Positions 22,997-34,165 of a stretch of DNA of 64,000 nucleotides are shown here, piece after piece. This DNA is from Limnephilus marmoratus (taxonomy: Eukaryota; Arthropoda; Insecta; Trichoptera; Limnephilidae): assembly GCA_917880885.1 (NCBI GenBank), contig OU862915.1, positions 39,316,676 through 39,380,675 on the forward strand, read 5' to 3'. Numbering within the stretch: the first letter of the stretch is position 1; each line of letters begins with the position of its first letter. Below the pieces are notes generated by a model. That model was not told the DNA's origin and made no database searches. It saw nothing but the letters and a program-made list of their open reading frames with translations. Both the position numbers and the translations under genes were made by a program.

Positions 22997-23421
22997 GAAA
23001 GAAGAAGGTAGCGCACAACGGCATAACACCCCAAAAACTAATAACGAAAATACTTTTTTTTTTACAATAGTCGGAATAACTGAGTATGAAAGGGACATGG
23101 ATGCATGAATGTGAATGAAGCAAGAAATGCTTCTATAGTGTTGTGTAGTCATCTATCCTATCTGTTTATCTCCGGGAGAAATGCGTATTAGTTAGTTAGG
23201 TATTAATCGTATAAGGTGCGATAAATACGCATCTGTCCTCAAATAATCACTATTGTTCCAATGTCATGTTAATTAAAATAAAGAAGTGACGTAGCTCTTC
23301 AAAGTTTTGTACCTATTTTTATTTTCTTTTCCTAATCCTAATTGAAATCTTAATTAAACAAGGTACAATGCGTTGTTAGTTAGTTCAAAACCGTTACTGT
23401 TTTTCGATTGAACGTTGATTG

Positions 23422-24287
23422 AATAGGCCACTTGCATCACATTTTTTAAAAATTTTTTCCGGTTTAGGCAAATATTCTAAGACATTCTGTATTTTTTTTT
23501 TTTTTTAATCGTATTTTTGAAACCCTGGGGATTTTTTGAAAATTTCAATACGAAAAATCAGACCATTTTTTATAAACCGGAAAGACGGGACATAATTTTA
23601 TAGGTGTGAAAAAACGATAATTACATAGCCGAAAATCATTTTAAAAAAAAAGAACATTTTCCACACGAATGGCACAGGAGAATAACGAGGCATACCAAAA
23701 ATATTACATCTCATAAATATTTTTTTCCTTGATCCATCTTATTGATCATGAATCATTATAATGTACAGCGTCTATATTACTAAACTCAATGTAATATACT
23801 TGAACTTGTAAATTGTAATAATAATAAGAATATTATAAAATTTTATTTTGTTAAAATCAGCACCATAATCATTATACCTCTAAAACATGTACCGACATCC
23901 TCTTCACGTTCTGAAGAGAACCCCGTAGCCATTAATTGTACGGGGTTCTCTTCAGAACATCTGTCAAAAAATCAAACCAAATGATAAGTTCGCAGAGAAC
24001 AAACAATAAATCTAGTGAACGAATTCAAAAATTCGCCTGAAATCAAAGTGATGCCATATAAAAAAATAAATCAGTGTGGAATTTTATAAAATTAAGAGGA
24101 ACATTTTCGGCGGGGGGACATTTTCATGTAGTGACGTCACGAGCCCAAATAATGGATTTATTTATTTAAAAATAAAAAAAACTGTACATTTCTATAACTT
24201 TTTACTAACATTTTCGTAATCTTAGTAAAAAACTCTATCCACACGATTTTTTCCAAGTCGTTATGAAGTCCATGCAAGTGGCCTATT
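23422..24287. mobile_element. 866-bp element with 16-bp terminal inverted repeats
   Basis: AATAGGCCACTTGCAT at 23422-23437 and its exact inverse at 24272-24287. No ORF of note. A perfect hairpin lies near its middle, and a TGACGTCA octamer lies at 24132. Flanks start TTG on both sides, but the target duplication is uncertain. Confidence 0.65.
23908..23958. repeat. Perfect 20-bp hairpin
   Basis: GTTCTGAAGAGAACCCCGTA (23908-23927), an 11-nt loop, then the exact inverse (23939-23958). It could be a recent small foldback insertion or a structured RNA. No homologue seen in the window. Confidence 0.8.
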
Positions 24288-24637
24288 GCAGGAGGTCCAC
24301 AAGAGTCGGCGGCAGATCTGTCCAACAGTCGAAATTATTTCTTGACCAAATAATTAACTTTATTGAAATCGATAGGTCGTATGTAAATTGGATTGAATTT
24401 CAATATTTTTCTTTCAAATTGAGATAATTTTCTTGACTTTCTATTTAGTGAGTTTATCCAATGCCCTTCCGTATATTCGATAAGGAAGAAAAGTTACGGT
24501 GCTAATAAAAGCGTTACTTTAAAAATTTTTTTTGTTTATTTATTTATTTTACGTCCAAAAAGCTTTTGCATGTTTGTAGTACAATTTTAACATGACATAA
24601 TTATGACACTTAAGAGGAACGTTTGCGTAGCCGGTTT

Positions 24638-25022
24638 GCGTATTTACAATCCCTACCGCGTTTCAGTCGCCCTAAATTTTCAACATCAATATTTAAATAT
24701 TTAGAATTAAAATTATTAATTTCTAATATACACATTGGAACGATTATTTTATCTAGATTTTAGAACAATTTTTGTTTTTGCAAAGTGATAAAAAATTATC
24801 AATATAGAGGTGCATTTACAATATATGGGAATAATATTAAAATTTAAATATTTAGAAATAAAATTATTAATTTCTAATATACAAATCAGGAAGATTATTT
24901 TATCTAGATTTTAGAACAATTTTTGTTTTTGCAATGTGACAAAAAATAACCAATATAGAGGTATATTTAAAATGTAAATTGTCGTTACCGTGACTGAATC
25001 AGTATAGGTTTTGTAAATACGC
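24638..25022. mobile_element. Family D MITE, 385 bp, with internal ~150-bp tandem duplication
   Basis: The termini GCGTATTTACAA and TTGTAAATACGC are inverted. The interior AATATTTAGAAT...AATATAGAGGT block occurs twice (about 24690-24825 and 24845-24970). A single-unit relative lies at 61009-61233. Confidence 0.75.
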
Positions 25023-25115
25023 GGCCGGTTTCGGCCCGTTTACAAGAAACAGGAAACAAAAACTGAAATATACAGCGCTAAGGCGCATTTTTCGAATATT
25101 TAATAAGAAATGATA

Positions 25116-25290
25116 TTATAAGCCTTCTAGTGGGATATTTAATTTAAAATAAATAAAAAGCAGATTTTTTTTTTGTATTCGCTCAATATTGTTAATTCGA
25201 ATTTTGTAAGATGGAGACCACACTACTGAGTTATATTCAATTCGGCTTCTTACTAGAGAAACGAAAAATGGTTTAATGGAAGAATTTTCA
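25116..25290 (-). pseudogene. LINE ORF2 C-terminal fragment
   Basis: Minus-strand frame: PFFVSLVRSRIEYNSVVWSP, then NNIERIQKK. It is close to the corresponding segment of the LINE at 1-4027 (LVRSQIEYNSTVWAP). Only this block is recognisable. Confidence 0.7.
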
Positions 25291-25399
25291 CCAAGGAACA
25301 TTGTTTTTTTTTTATGTACTACGTACAGTATAATATCCACCACACTAGGAATTCGATGTGCTTGTAGAGTATTAACAAAAATATATAAATTATTACACA

Positions 25400-26455
25400 T
25401 TTTAAATATTTTATTCCAGTACTAAATCATTTAATGCATCAAAATCAATTTTCGTAGATTTGTAGGTAGTTGCTTACCGCAGCAATTTTGAAGAAGATTT
25501 ATCAGTACCTACCTTCTGTAAAAGAATAAAATCGTGAATATTTTGGTCTTAAAAAGTACTTTTCTAAGTTTCTCTTGTTTAACAAAAAATTAAAAGAAAA
25601 TTTCTTCTTTTAATCACAAGATTTGTAAGTAGATTCTTAAATACTACCTACTTAGTTGTAAACCATGAATAAGGAATTATTGAAATATCCAAAGAAATGT
25701 CACAAAATCAAAGACAATTCTTTTTAAAAATTTCTTTAGGCTGTTTGATTATATTATTATTGATTATTCCGAAACGACAGTTCGTAGTAGGAACCACGAT
25801 CATGCCAACTCTAACGGAATAGAAAGGTAGTATCCAACACGGCCACCATCTTAAACCTAACAAACAAATTTACAGACAGATTAAATGCTAAATGGTCGGG
25901 TTAGTAGGTCTTCACTACGCTCAGTCAATAGAATAAGTTATAAATACGCATTCGATATTTATTTTATTGTTTTTTTTTCAAACCCACAAGTGGGCCGCAT
26001 CAAATCACGCGCGGGCCGAGTTTAGACAGCCCTGACCTACAGAATAGGCCATACATCATTAAGATCCTCGTAGATTATGATGTTTAGAACCGTTCCACAT
26101 ATAATACCAGGTTATAGAATGGTAATTAGTAGTTAGAAGACGATTGTTTCGAAACTTTTGCGGCTAGAAAAGTACGACCTAAATGGAAAAGCTAGTTGTG
26201 TTGTGATTACATATTATTGTATTACCTACTATGCGGTTGTAAATAATTTTATGTTTCATAAACTTGTGTTTATTATGTTTGCAGTTCAAAACTGATTAGC
26301 ATGTACTGAACAACCCACCATAAATGCCTCCGAAGTAGACTTAGATGGAAACCAATGTCACCATGTCGCCACTGACAATATGATGTGATGTTAACCCTTT
26401 TAGCATGCACTCCGACTATCTTTCACTTCAGTGTCTCATTATAACTCTGCTATGG
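25400..26455. other. No recognised feature
   Basis: AT-rich. GGGCCGCATCAAATCACG near 25992 looks like an old DNA-element border, but no partner was found. Confidence 0.35.
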
Positions 26456-27060
26456 TCACCCCGAGCTACGTTTTGGTGATTTAGCAAGGGTGTTTGGGTT
26501 TACATCGAACCACTGTTACTCTTCGTAGAAAAATCGCAACTGAGGTGGCTTTGGCATGTGCTAAGAATGTACGATGACCGAATTCCTAGGAAAATACTGA
26601 GTGCAATTCCAGAGGGTAGACTACAGATGGAGGAGACAAATCCAAAAACTGTGTGAGGAGAGGATGAGACTGCCATGGACGGAGTCAGAGATGAATGGAG
26701 GCGCCTTGTCGATGCAATGGGTCCTTGACCCGAATAGGATAAGGGGAAGAAGATGATGATGATGTCCGAGTTCATGGGGTGAGGTTTTTCTAGGTCTGGC
26801 CGGCCGGAGGGGACAGACTGAAGGAGACCTTTTGATCAATCCAGCAGAATCGCCTTGCTCAGCAGTGGGCGGGAAGGGTTCATAGTTCGTCACTCCTGGA
26901 CACATTGATCCCCAGATTCACATCCTCCCCTCATTTTTCCTTCCCAGAATTTTCTTTCCTTCCTTTCTTTAAAAATACCTTCCACACTGCATCCCCAAAG
27001 ATGAGATAGGCCTGAGCGAAATTATTATCCTCAGAACCTCCTGTGTGAAGTTGATATTGA
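26456..27060 (+). mobile_element. SINE-A copy split by a LINE fragment
   Basis: The left part (26456-26510: GAGCTACGTTTTGGTGATTT, AGCAAGGGTGTTTGGGTT) and right part (26765-27060: GTCCGAGTTCATGGGGTGAG, CTAGGTCTGGCCGG, CCCCAGATTCACATCC and the hairpin tail) are contiguous in other copies. The split is filled by a LINE 3' fragment ending in GATGATGATG. Confidence 0.75.
26515..26764 (+). pseudogene. LINE 3' fragment (post-RT domain) with GAT-repeat tail
   Basis: The frame reads QLRWLWHVLRMYDDRIPRK, then ILSAIPEGR and, after a stop, DGVRDEWRRLVDAMGP. This is the familiar WxGHVxRM / W-rich end of R1/RTE-type LINEs. The tail is (GAT)n. It sits inside SINE-A, so it inserted later. Confidence 0.7.
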
Positions 27061-27082
27061 AGTAGGTACTGAATTCCGTTAG

Positions 27083-27190
27083 ACTAAACTTAAGCTTTAG
27101 GGTGCACAGCTTACACCCGCGCTGTACAAGCGGGTTACCTGCATAGAATTGAAGTATCCAATCGCCATCCATCCGCCATCCATCGCCATC
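27083..27190 (+). repeat. Family C dispersed repeat
   Basis: GCACAGC...CCCGCGCTGTACAAGCGGGT followed by ATCGCCATCC repeats. A second copy lies at 43445-43540. The CCCGC...GCGGG segment can form a stem. Class unknown. Confidence 0.45.
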
Positions 27191-27401
27191 CCATTTGGAT
27201 TTAATATATAATAATGATCAAACGCAACTTTGTTTTGAAAATTTAAGGATCACATTACGTATCAAAATTTAATTATGTATTACTAATTTACTGAAAGAAT
27301 CATAAATATGTCAAATTTTCACATGTCGCATACACTTTGTGGGTATAAGTAATAATAATATTACATTAAAATAACCATATAATATTTTTAATTTATTGTC
27401 C

Positions 27402-27440
27402 AGCCGGTTTCGGTTCAACCTGAACCTTCAATTAGGGGTG
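27402..27440 (-). ncRNA. Decayed hammerhead-like motif
   Basis: Minus strand: CTAATTGA in place of CTGATGA, stem II GGTTC/GAACC, GAAA, CCGGC. The core substitution and insertion should abolish activity. Confidence 0.35.
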
Positions 27441-28045
27441 TACAAACACATATTTAATAAATTACAGCGTTACAGAGTATTTAACGGTAAAGTAAAAGAG
27501 GGAGAGAGAACATCACCTACTTTAACCCCCTCTCTCTTCCTTACCTCCCCCTCGTCCCCCCTCTAAGTTGACGTTCCTCTATATCTCTTCTATTTTACCT
27601 TCAAACACTCTGTAACCCTTTAATTTATTTAACACGTTTTTATACAATCCAATGACAATCGAACAATGCAATCATTGCTGCCACGATTGCCTGGATGGAG
27701 TCCAACCTGATGGTCCTCTGGAAACGGAAGACGGTCTTATATCCTCCAGAAACGGCTGTTTGCATTCATTTCTGTGTTTAATATTTTTTAAGGTTCGATT
27801 TTCATGCTTATTCGTTTTAATTTTATATACGGATTGTTATTTTCCTTTTCTTATTATTTGTCTAATTTCTTTTCTTATTTCGAAATACGGAATGGCCTTG
27901 CACTACCCCTGCATATATTCTGGAATGATCTAATATTATTATTTTTTAGTTTCATGCCGGCAACCCGGGCGTTTATTGTTTTAAAGTATCGTATGTAAAC
28001 AGGTAAGTAACCCGCCTCAATAGACTATGTCTGTTCTGAGACGGG

Positions 28046-28265
28046 TACATATACATATATTTATAGATGCATACACTTACACATATATACATACACACAG
28101 ATATATACACACATATAGCTATATACACACATACATACATGTGTACACATACACATATACTCATACATTCGTTTATATACACATACGTTCACAGATACAT
28201 ACACATACGTATTCGCATAATGCACATAATCATACACATACAATAAAAACATAAGTATATATAAT
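28046..28265. repeat. ACAT/ACAC-rich microsatellite
   Basis: About 220 bp of imperfect ACAT, ACAC and TATA units. ORFs predicted here are artefacts of the repeat. Confidence 0.9.
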
Positions 28266-28382
28266 CAAAAAAGAATAAATGGCATTTACATAGTTTCATA
28301 TAACAAAAAATATTAGAAACACATAGTAAAGCGATCATTTAAAACTAAAACTATTAAAATCAAAGAACATTATTATTATACA

Positions 28383-28421
28383 CTCCTGATGAAGGTTCGG
28401 ATCGAACAGAAACCGGTTGGT
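28383..28421 (+). ncRNA. Hammerhead ribozyme-like motif
   Basis: CTGATGA 28386-28392, stem II GTTCG/CGAAC around a 3-nt loop, GAAA 28409-28412, palindromic stem III ACCGGT, H17 = T. The core is intact, but stem I has only about 2 pairs. Confidence 0.55.
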
Positions 28422-28430
28422 TACAATATT

Positions 28431-28838
28431 TAAAAAGATATAGTAAAGTGGTATTCAAACAAAAGTTATTTTATCGTCATTATTATAAATGTATCATGAA
28501 AAGGAATAAATCAAGATAGATAATTTGTGTTCGCATATGAATAAATTTGTTTAGCGGCACGTGCAAGGTAATGAATGCGATCTTACCTCGAACAGTTTAA
28601 CCATCGCGGTTCATTTTGATTGGTCGTGGCACGAATTTGCGCAAAACGTGCGCGGGTTTTTTGTACATTATTTTAATTTAGAATTATAAAGATCTTATTT
28701 CTGCGGGAGTGGGCATAAGGAATGTTTATAAAATTAAACTTTAAGCAGCATTCATAAAATAAGATTTTCGGGAAATAACTGTAATATCCTGGATATTAAT
28801 GTAAGAGCTGACCCATTATAGATGGCACTAGATAGTTA
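28431..28838. other. No recognised feature
   Basis: AT-rich with a GC-richer patch near 28550-28660. No gene or repeat ends. Confidence 0.3.
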
Positions 28839-29000
28839 GGGAACGTACCCATACTACGTGACACGTTTAGGGGGGGGGGGGTCTTCAAAATGTCACGCTC
28901 CATACAAATGAGCGGCGGGTTGCTTAGGATTTTGGTCACCGGGGGGGGGGGGGGGGTTAAAAATTGCAAAAAGTTGGTCACGTAGTATGGGTACGTTCCC
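28839..29000. mobile_element. Harbinger-like MITE copy 1, 162 bp
   Basis: Inverted ends GGGAACGTACCCATACTACG, flanked by TTA on both sides (28836-28838, 29001-29003). Two G-tracts of 12-18 nt lie inside. Copies 2 and 3 are at 39488 and 40078. A 3-bp TWA duplication points to PIF/Harbinger. Confidence 0.85.
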
Positions 29001-29269
29001 TTATCTGTTAGGTTACCCATAGGTGGGGTTTAGCTGACGAGATTGAAGAGTGTATAATAAATGTGGTAGGAACCTCAAGGTCGGGGTCTACATTTTTCCA
29101 ACCGCTGGCGCTGTCACAATAAAGTCCAAAGTGTTCTGTTTACCCTGGACTTTTTATTAGGCAAAGTTGATGAACAGCCACATAACTCTGGGCTATCGTC
29201 GCATTTCATTAATATTTTTAGCTTCAGTCATATTTTTGCACATTCACTTCACACAGCAAGCTCTGAGTA

Positions 29270-29500
29270 AAATAATATCCATGTAGGAGGAAGAAAGTAT
29301 AGAGTTCACAATCATTCCTCAGAACGAGTAGAAACGAGCTGTTCTCATTTGACAAATTTCGACTGTGTACAAATTTTGGGTGCGTGTTTGCCGGGTTTTC
29401 CGACTATGCGCCGGTGCTGAAGGGATCATCTTCCGGAAGGGATTCTTAGAGCATCTTCCATTGGAGTACCGGTGGAACAAGGTAATTATAAGGCAACGAG
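29270..29500 (-). pseudogene. LINE-B ORF2 C-terminal fragment
   Basis: Minus-strand frame: LFHRYSNGRCSKNPF, PSAPAHSRKTRQTRTQNLYT and VEICQMRTARF, matching the LINE-B copies at 15156, 33416, 42787 and 62337. The 3' UTR hairpin is not preserved here. Confidence 0.75.
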
Positions 29501-30765
29501 GTAGTAATGTCAAGAACAATACAACATAGGTATCTCTCATTTCATTCCATCTCACAAAATTCCTCAATTGGAAATGCCAAATTCCCACTGGCTCCAGACA
29601 GAAAAAGCTTCATTCCGATGGGAAATAAAACTGCAACCTCGCGATGCCACGTATAACCTTAGAATTGTGTTATTTATTATTAAACACCATAAAAGCCATT
29701 ATTACTAATTATTTATAGGCCGATTTTCACAACTCTGACATTGGGATATCAATATACAGCATTTTGTAATACAAACCACATGCTTTTACAAAATCAGCCT
29801 TGATTAGAAACGAATTGGTTCATCTCAGTATTCTACCAATGCCAAATCAATAAAAATCGGAACATCAATAAAAGCACATGAATAAAATGCGTGAGGAATC
29901 TAAGTACCTGCTGTTTACGGTGAGCTTTATTAATGAGTGAACACTATCCGAAAGTAAAGAAACATCGTATAGATTGTTTTATAAATCGTGTACATGACTT
30001 TCAGCAAATCCATAGACCGGTTGGTATCAAATAAACTAATATCAAGTACAGTAATGTTTGGTTGTGAAACAGTTTAAAAAATTAAATCCATATTCCCAAG
30101 TCCTTCGTTCATTCATTTATTCCATTTTTTCCCTCCTCTCCTTTAAGTCCCTACTTAGTTACTTCAAAAGGAAAAGAAGAAGATGTTTTCATACCTATGT
30201 GGAACTCGTTTACAATATTGGAACAAAAATTTAAAATGACTTGTTGTATGGAAAAATCGAAGTGACATCGGTCCTAGCTCGCAATCGAAATCTCGCAATT
30301 AATCGCAAATTTCCTAATTTATGAACTCCAAAGTGTCGGTATTTGTGACATATAGTTGTGCCGTTATTGTGGGAAGCTGCCAGCACCAGGATCGATCCTG
30401 AGACAGTGGAGGAAGCCACCAAAGGTAGGGACATATTCCTTCCATCTCCAATTCCCGTGATTTGAGTTTTCAAAACGCAATCAATTGTCTTGTATTAGCA
30501 TAATTCAGATTTACAGTCCATATCTCTCTCGTGTCGCGGCATCGGTCGTGACAAGTACCATTAGGTGTAATGTGATAATGGTCTGGAGTATCGTTTTAAT
30601 ACAGAATTAATACAGACAATTGTGGATTTATGATATGTTTTGTTGTGTAATGTCCTTCCAAATTAAATCAGAATATTGTGGAGATAAACCATTTTATAAA
30701 CAACACCAAATATGGCCAAGTAACTAAGATGAGGAAATCATAAAAATAAGAAGTAACACCAACAC
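29501..30765. other. No recognised feature
   Basis: AT-rich, with one 80-codon minus ORF (30231-30473) without recognisable motif. Confidence 0.35.
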
Positions 30766-30769
30766 AACA

Positions 30770-30985
30770 TTTGACAGTCAACAAACATGAAGACGGGGAA
30801 ATCAACAAACATGAAGATGGGGTCTACAAACATGAAGATGGGGAAATCAACAAACATGAGGATGAGGTCTACAAACATGAAGATGAGAAAATCAACAAAC
30901 ATGAAGATGAAGTCAATAAACATTGAGATGGGGAAATGAACAAATATGAAGATGAGGCCTGCAAATTTGAAGATGATGAAATCAC
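30770..30985. repeat. Minisatellite, alternating ~24- and ~21-bp units
   Basis: About eight units of CAACAAACATGAAGATGGGG-like sequence in alternating lengths, making a ~45-bp higher-order period. The minus-strand ORF FMFVDFPIF repeats reflect this array. Confidence 0.85.
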
Positions 30986-31775
30986 AAAAAATATGATATA
31001 ACGCCAAAAAAAACACAGTTCGACTCGGAACAGGAATTCCTGTTGCTGAAGACTATTATGGTATTGTAATATGTATATTTAATAATCATTAATAAATAAT
31101 TATACAAACCTAACCCTAATGATGTGAACCAAACCCGATTTATTGCAGTGCAGCATGGAACTAGCAGAGGAACGGTGAAATAAGATTGAATAAAGCAGAA
31201 AGAAGATCACATCAGATATTATGTTAAATTTTTTATTTCAAAATTACGAATAAAGTTTCGGAAACATCGCGTGGCCAATGAATGCGTATTGAAAAAAAAT
31301 GAAAGGGAGGCTTTCATAGCTTGGAAAGAAATGTAAAGCGCATGAACAAAGAAAAAAATGATCTTCCAGAAGACGGAAGAAAAGAGAATGTCAGGGAAGT
31401 TACAGGTAGATTATCGGTACGCTAAACTTTGCTTCAACCGATACATATCAGGAGTCAAAGTAACCGAAGAGTAAGTAAAAAATAATATATTTACGTGAAC
31501 GGAGCAGGGATTGTTTTTCAGGACAGAGTTTTATGGTACTGGTAAAATAATTTATTGTAAGATTGCCTTATTTTCTAAAAATTCATAAATCTATTTGTGA
31601 GAGTATATAAATATTGTAAATGTTCAGCCATTACTGCAGCTTACTGAAAACATATTCACTGTAAATCCTCAAGTGATATGTGTGGAATTTGTACATACCA
31701 CAAATCGTTGCTCTAAAGTTTACGTCTCAAGATCGTGAGACAAAACAAATCTGTTGGAAATAACCTCTTACCAAG
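30986..31775. other. No recognised feature
   Basis: AT-rich, no gene or repeat ends. Confidence 0.35.
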
Positions 31776-32151
31776 ACTGCTTACAAACGCAATCTGACCT
31801 TGATGCCGTAGCAGAATGGTCAGAGAAAAACAATCACAATTTAATATTTATAAAATGTATAATAATGACCTACTCCTGCACTCCTGCTCTCCAAAGTCCA
31901 GAAGCCCTTAATTTTTTAGTATAGCATAAGAGGAAACACCTTTTACTGGGTTAATTGCATTAAAGATCGTATCGGTATCGTCTTTGATACAAAATTAAAG
32001 TTCTCGAACCACGTATCACAGCTCACTCCTGCTTGTTAAAAACTCGTAGAGTTTATCATATAGAAAATCTAAATAGTTTAATGACCAAGATATAATGAAT
32101 GTTCGCTGAAAGAAGAAAGCTGGAGTATGCTAGTAGTTTATGGACTCCGCC
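31776..32151 (+). pseudogene. LINE ORF2 fragment, 5' part (interrupted by hAT)
   Basis: Frames include DCLQTQSDLDAVAEWSEKNN and IGIVFDTKLKFSNHVSQ, the region just after the RT active site in Jockey/CR1-like LINEs, with stops and frameshifts. It continues after the hAT at 34531. The 8-bp ACTCCGCC at 32144-32151 is the hAT target duplication. Confidence 0.75.
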
Positions 32152-32529
32152 CAGGGCTGGGCAAAATACATGCTTTGCTGTAATTGAAATACAAATTACA
32201 AAATACTTTTTCGCATGTATTTAAAATACGAAATACAAAATACTTTCAAGTCGTGTATTTGAAATACAAAATACAAAATACAGTATTTTAACCATTTTTT
32301 TCTTTAAAATACAAAATACAAATTACAAAATACAAAATACATTTGGTTTTGGTAGAACCTTTGGTTGCAATAAATTGTCGTAAATGCCCTTATCTAAGGG
32401 TGCGTTTCCATAGAAGCAATGTTGAGCAGAAGGAAACAGAGACGTGCAAAAATTGACCAATCATATTGCTCAAAAGACACATCTCATCTCCGCTTCACTT
32501 GTAAAATTTGTGGTAAAGGACTCAGGTGT

Positions 32530-32598
32530 TAGATAATATAATAATAATATATTATTATTATAATACGATATTTGTATAGCGCAGTTTTGTGTTATTTC
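32530..32598 (+). repeat. Family F segment, left half
   Basis: AAT/ATT-rich run followed by TTGTATAGCGCAGTTTTGTG and TTATTTC. The right half (ACTTCAAGTGCGCTC) follows the inner hAT at 34174-34200. Confidence 0.6.
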
Positions 32599-34165
32599 TA
32601 GTGACCGACCGAAGGTTCGGTTTCCGTTTCGGCAAGGTTCGGTAAAAAATCTAGTTTCGGCATCAGTTTCGGTTTCGGCAGAAAATCTGCCGAACCTTCT
32701 GAAACTCTGCATTCGTGAATTATCGCGTGCCGTTTGACTGACTTCGGGTGAGTTTGTGGCTCGTGTGTCATCCACCATCATCAACTGAGTTCGGCGGCCG
32801 GTCCGGCGTGCTTGTATTGTGAGTTTATGTGATCACAAACTTCAATTATTTTTATTTATTTCATTTAACAAGTGTAAATAAAAATTAAAATCTAGTCTCC
32901 TTCAACGGAAACAATCTTCCGAACAGTCCCTCCTTTGATGTGCTTGGTGTAAGGCCCTCCGTTCATGGAGATACTTACAATCTACGTAATTGTGACGAAA
33001 CCACAAGTACCCTGCTGATATATTACTTTTTAATGCTAGTTTCCGTACGGCGCTATCCGAAATATACTGAACTTGATCATTTTTCACGTGCAGCTGTAGA
33101 GTTAACACGCAGTCAAGCGATGTCATATGACTTTTTTTCCAACATCAAACCATGCCATCTCCACTAAATCCTTTCTTACGTATTCTGGTAAAGTATAGTT
33201 ATATAAACATGCATTTTTTCCACAAATCTAACATTATTTTTATGTTCCGACGTCATTTCTGTCAAACGTCAAATGAATAAGTATCAGACACAAATTATGC
33301 GACGCGTCGCGTGCGATCAGCACTGTCGGTATCGTGATACTGATTGGAAACCGACAGCCACCGCGTAGCGCCGTGAACGGGCACCAGCAAAATCACATCA
33401 CGAATCAAACACTGTACTAATCGCAACTGCGCCCCACTATTGAATTTGGCAGCCACCTCTGGTCTGGAGCCCCAAAATACCTTAAAAAAAACCATCGACT
33501 CTGTGCAGAAACCGGTGGTACAATTGATAGATTCTCCTAACACAAACGGATTGCGATCTTTAGAGCATAGGCGTCAGGTGGGAATCTGTCCTTGTTCTAC
33601 CGATAATACAATGGAAGACACTCTGAGGAAATAGCGCCACTGATCCCCTCGGCACCAGTGCGTAGTCGGGGAACATGCCAAACATGCGCCGTACATATGT
33701 ACACGGTTGACATTAGTCACATGAAACGGGTCGTTGCTATGACTCATTCTTGAGTTCAACAGCTCGGCTGTGGAACGTTTTGCCGGCCTCTATGTTTCCT
33801 CCCTCCTAAAACATGGGTCTCTTCAAGACCATTTACCTACTCCTTCCTCTCCCCAAAAAGACCCTCCATACAGCATCTTCAAAGATGACATACGCCCTGA
33901 GGGATATTATTTTCGTCAGGGCCTCTCATGTGGAGTTAATGTAAAAAAATGTTGTGATTGTAAACGCAATTAAAATTATAATACTCAATTTATGAGGTCC
34001 TTACTTTATAGTGAATATAAGTGTAAAAAATAAGCCGAATTTCAGTAAACAATAGATTTTTAACAGGTCTAAACAAGTTTCGGTTTCGGTTTCGGCCGAA
34101 ACTGAGACAGATATCGAATATTCGGTTTCGTTTTCGGTAGAAAATCCTGTTTCGGTCGGACACTA
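32599..34165. mobile_element. hAT element (inner), 1,567 bp, nested in the outer hAT
   Basis: Ends TAGTGACCGACCGAA and its inverse TTCGGTCGGACACTA (one mismatch), with exact 8-bp duplication GTTATTTC (32591-32598, 34166-34173). Arrays of TTTCGG lie at both ends (about 32611-32690, 34077-34160). The empty target is recognisable from family F copies elsewhere. No transposase motif was found in 32700-33400, where ORFs are short. Confidence 0.9.
33416..33953 (+). pseudogene. LINE-B ORF2 C-terminus and 3' UTR, inside the inner hAT
   Basis: Blocks: PTIEFGSHLWSGAPKYL-like coding with shifts, GLRSLEHRRQVGICPCSTDN, AACATGCC...GTACACGGTTGACATTAGTC, then the 3' UTR with GCCCTGAGGGATATTATTTT and GTGGAGTTAATGTAAAAAAA. 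It is the longest LINE-B copy with the conserved end. 5'-truncated, many stops. Confidence 0.8.

Larger units (their letters stand above)
22832..23050. repeat. 219-bp palindrome made of two PLE-type ends, ~99-bp arms
   Basis: Arms 22832-22930 and 22952-23050 are almost perfect inverted copies around a ~21-bp centre. Each arm carries a hammerhead-like motif. Six other places in the window have single or spaced copies of the same arm (16440, 49165 and 49510, 55600, 59910, 60255). Confidence 0.85.
27385..28430. mobile_element. ~1.05-kb element bounded by inverted PLE-type ends
   Basis: The ends (27385-27435 and 28377-28430) are inverted copies sharing CCGGTTTC, GAACCTTCA and AGG...GTGTA, and both carry hammerhead-like cores. 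The interior is T-rich with a long ACAT/ACAC microsatellite. No RT or GIY-YIG ORF was seen, so this would be non-autonomous. Confidence 0.55.

Noticed and set aside
28061..28252. CRISPR-like or regularly spaced repeats
   Set aside because: The periodicity is that of a simple microsatellite in a eukaryotic sequence; no spacers or cas genes.
28027..28254. ORFs on both strands over 28.0-28.25 kb
   Set aside because: They are translations of an ACAT/ACAC microsatellite.
29110..29165. Inverted AATAAAGTCCA / TGGACTTTTTATT as a MITE
   Set aside because: Arms are ~11 bp with a mismatch; no target duplication or second copy seen.
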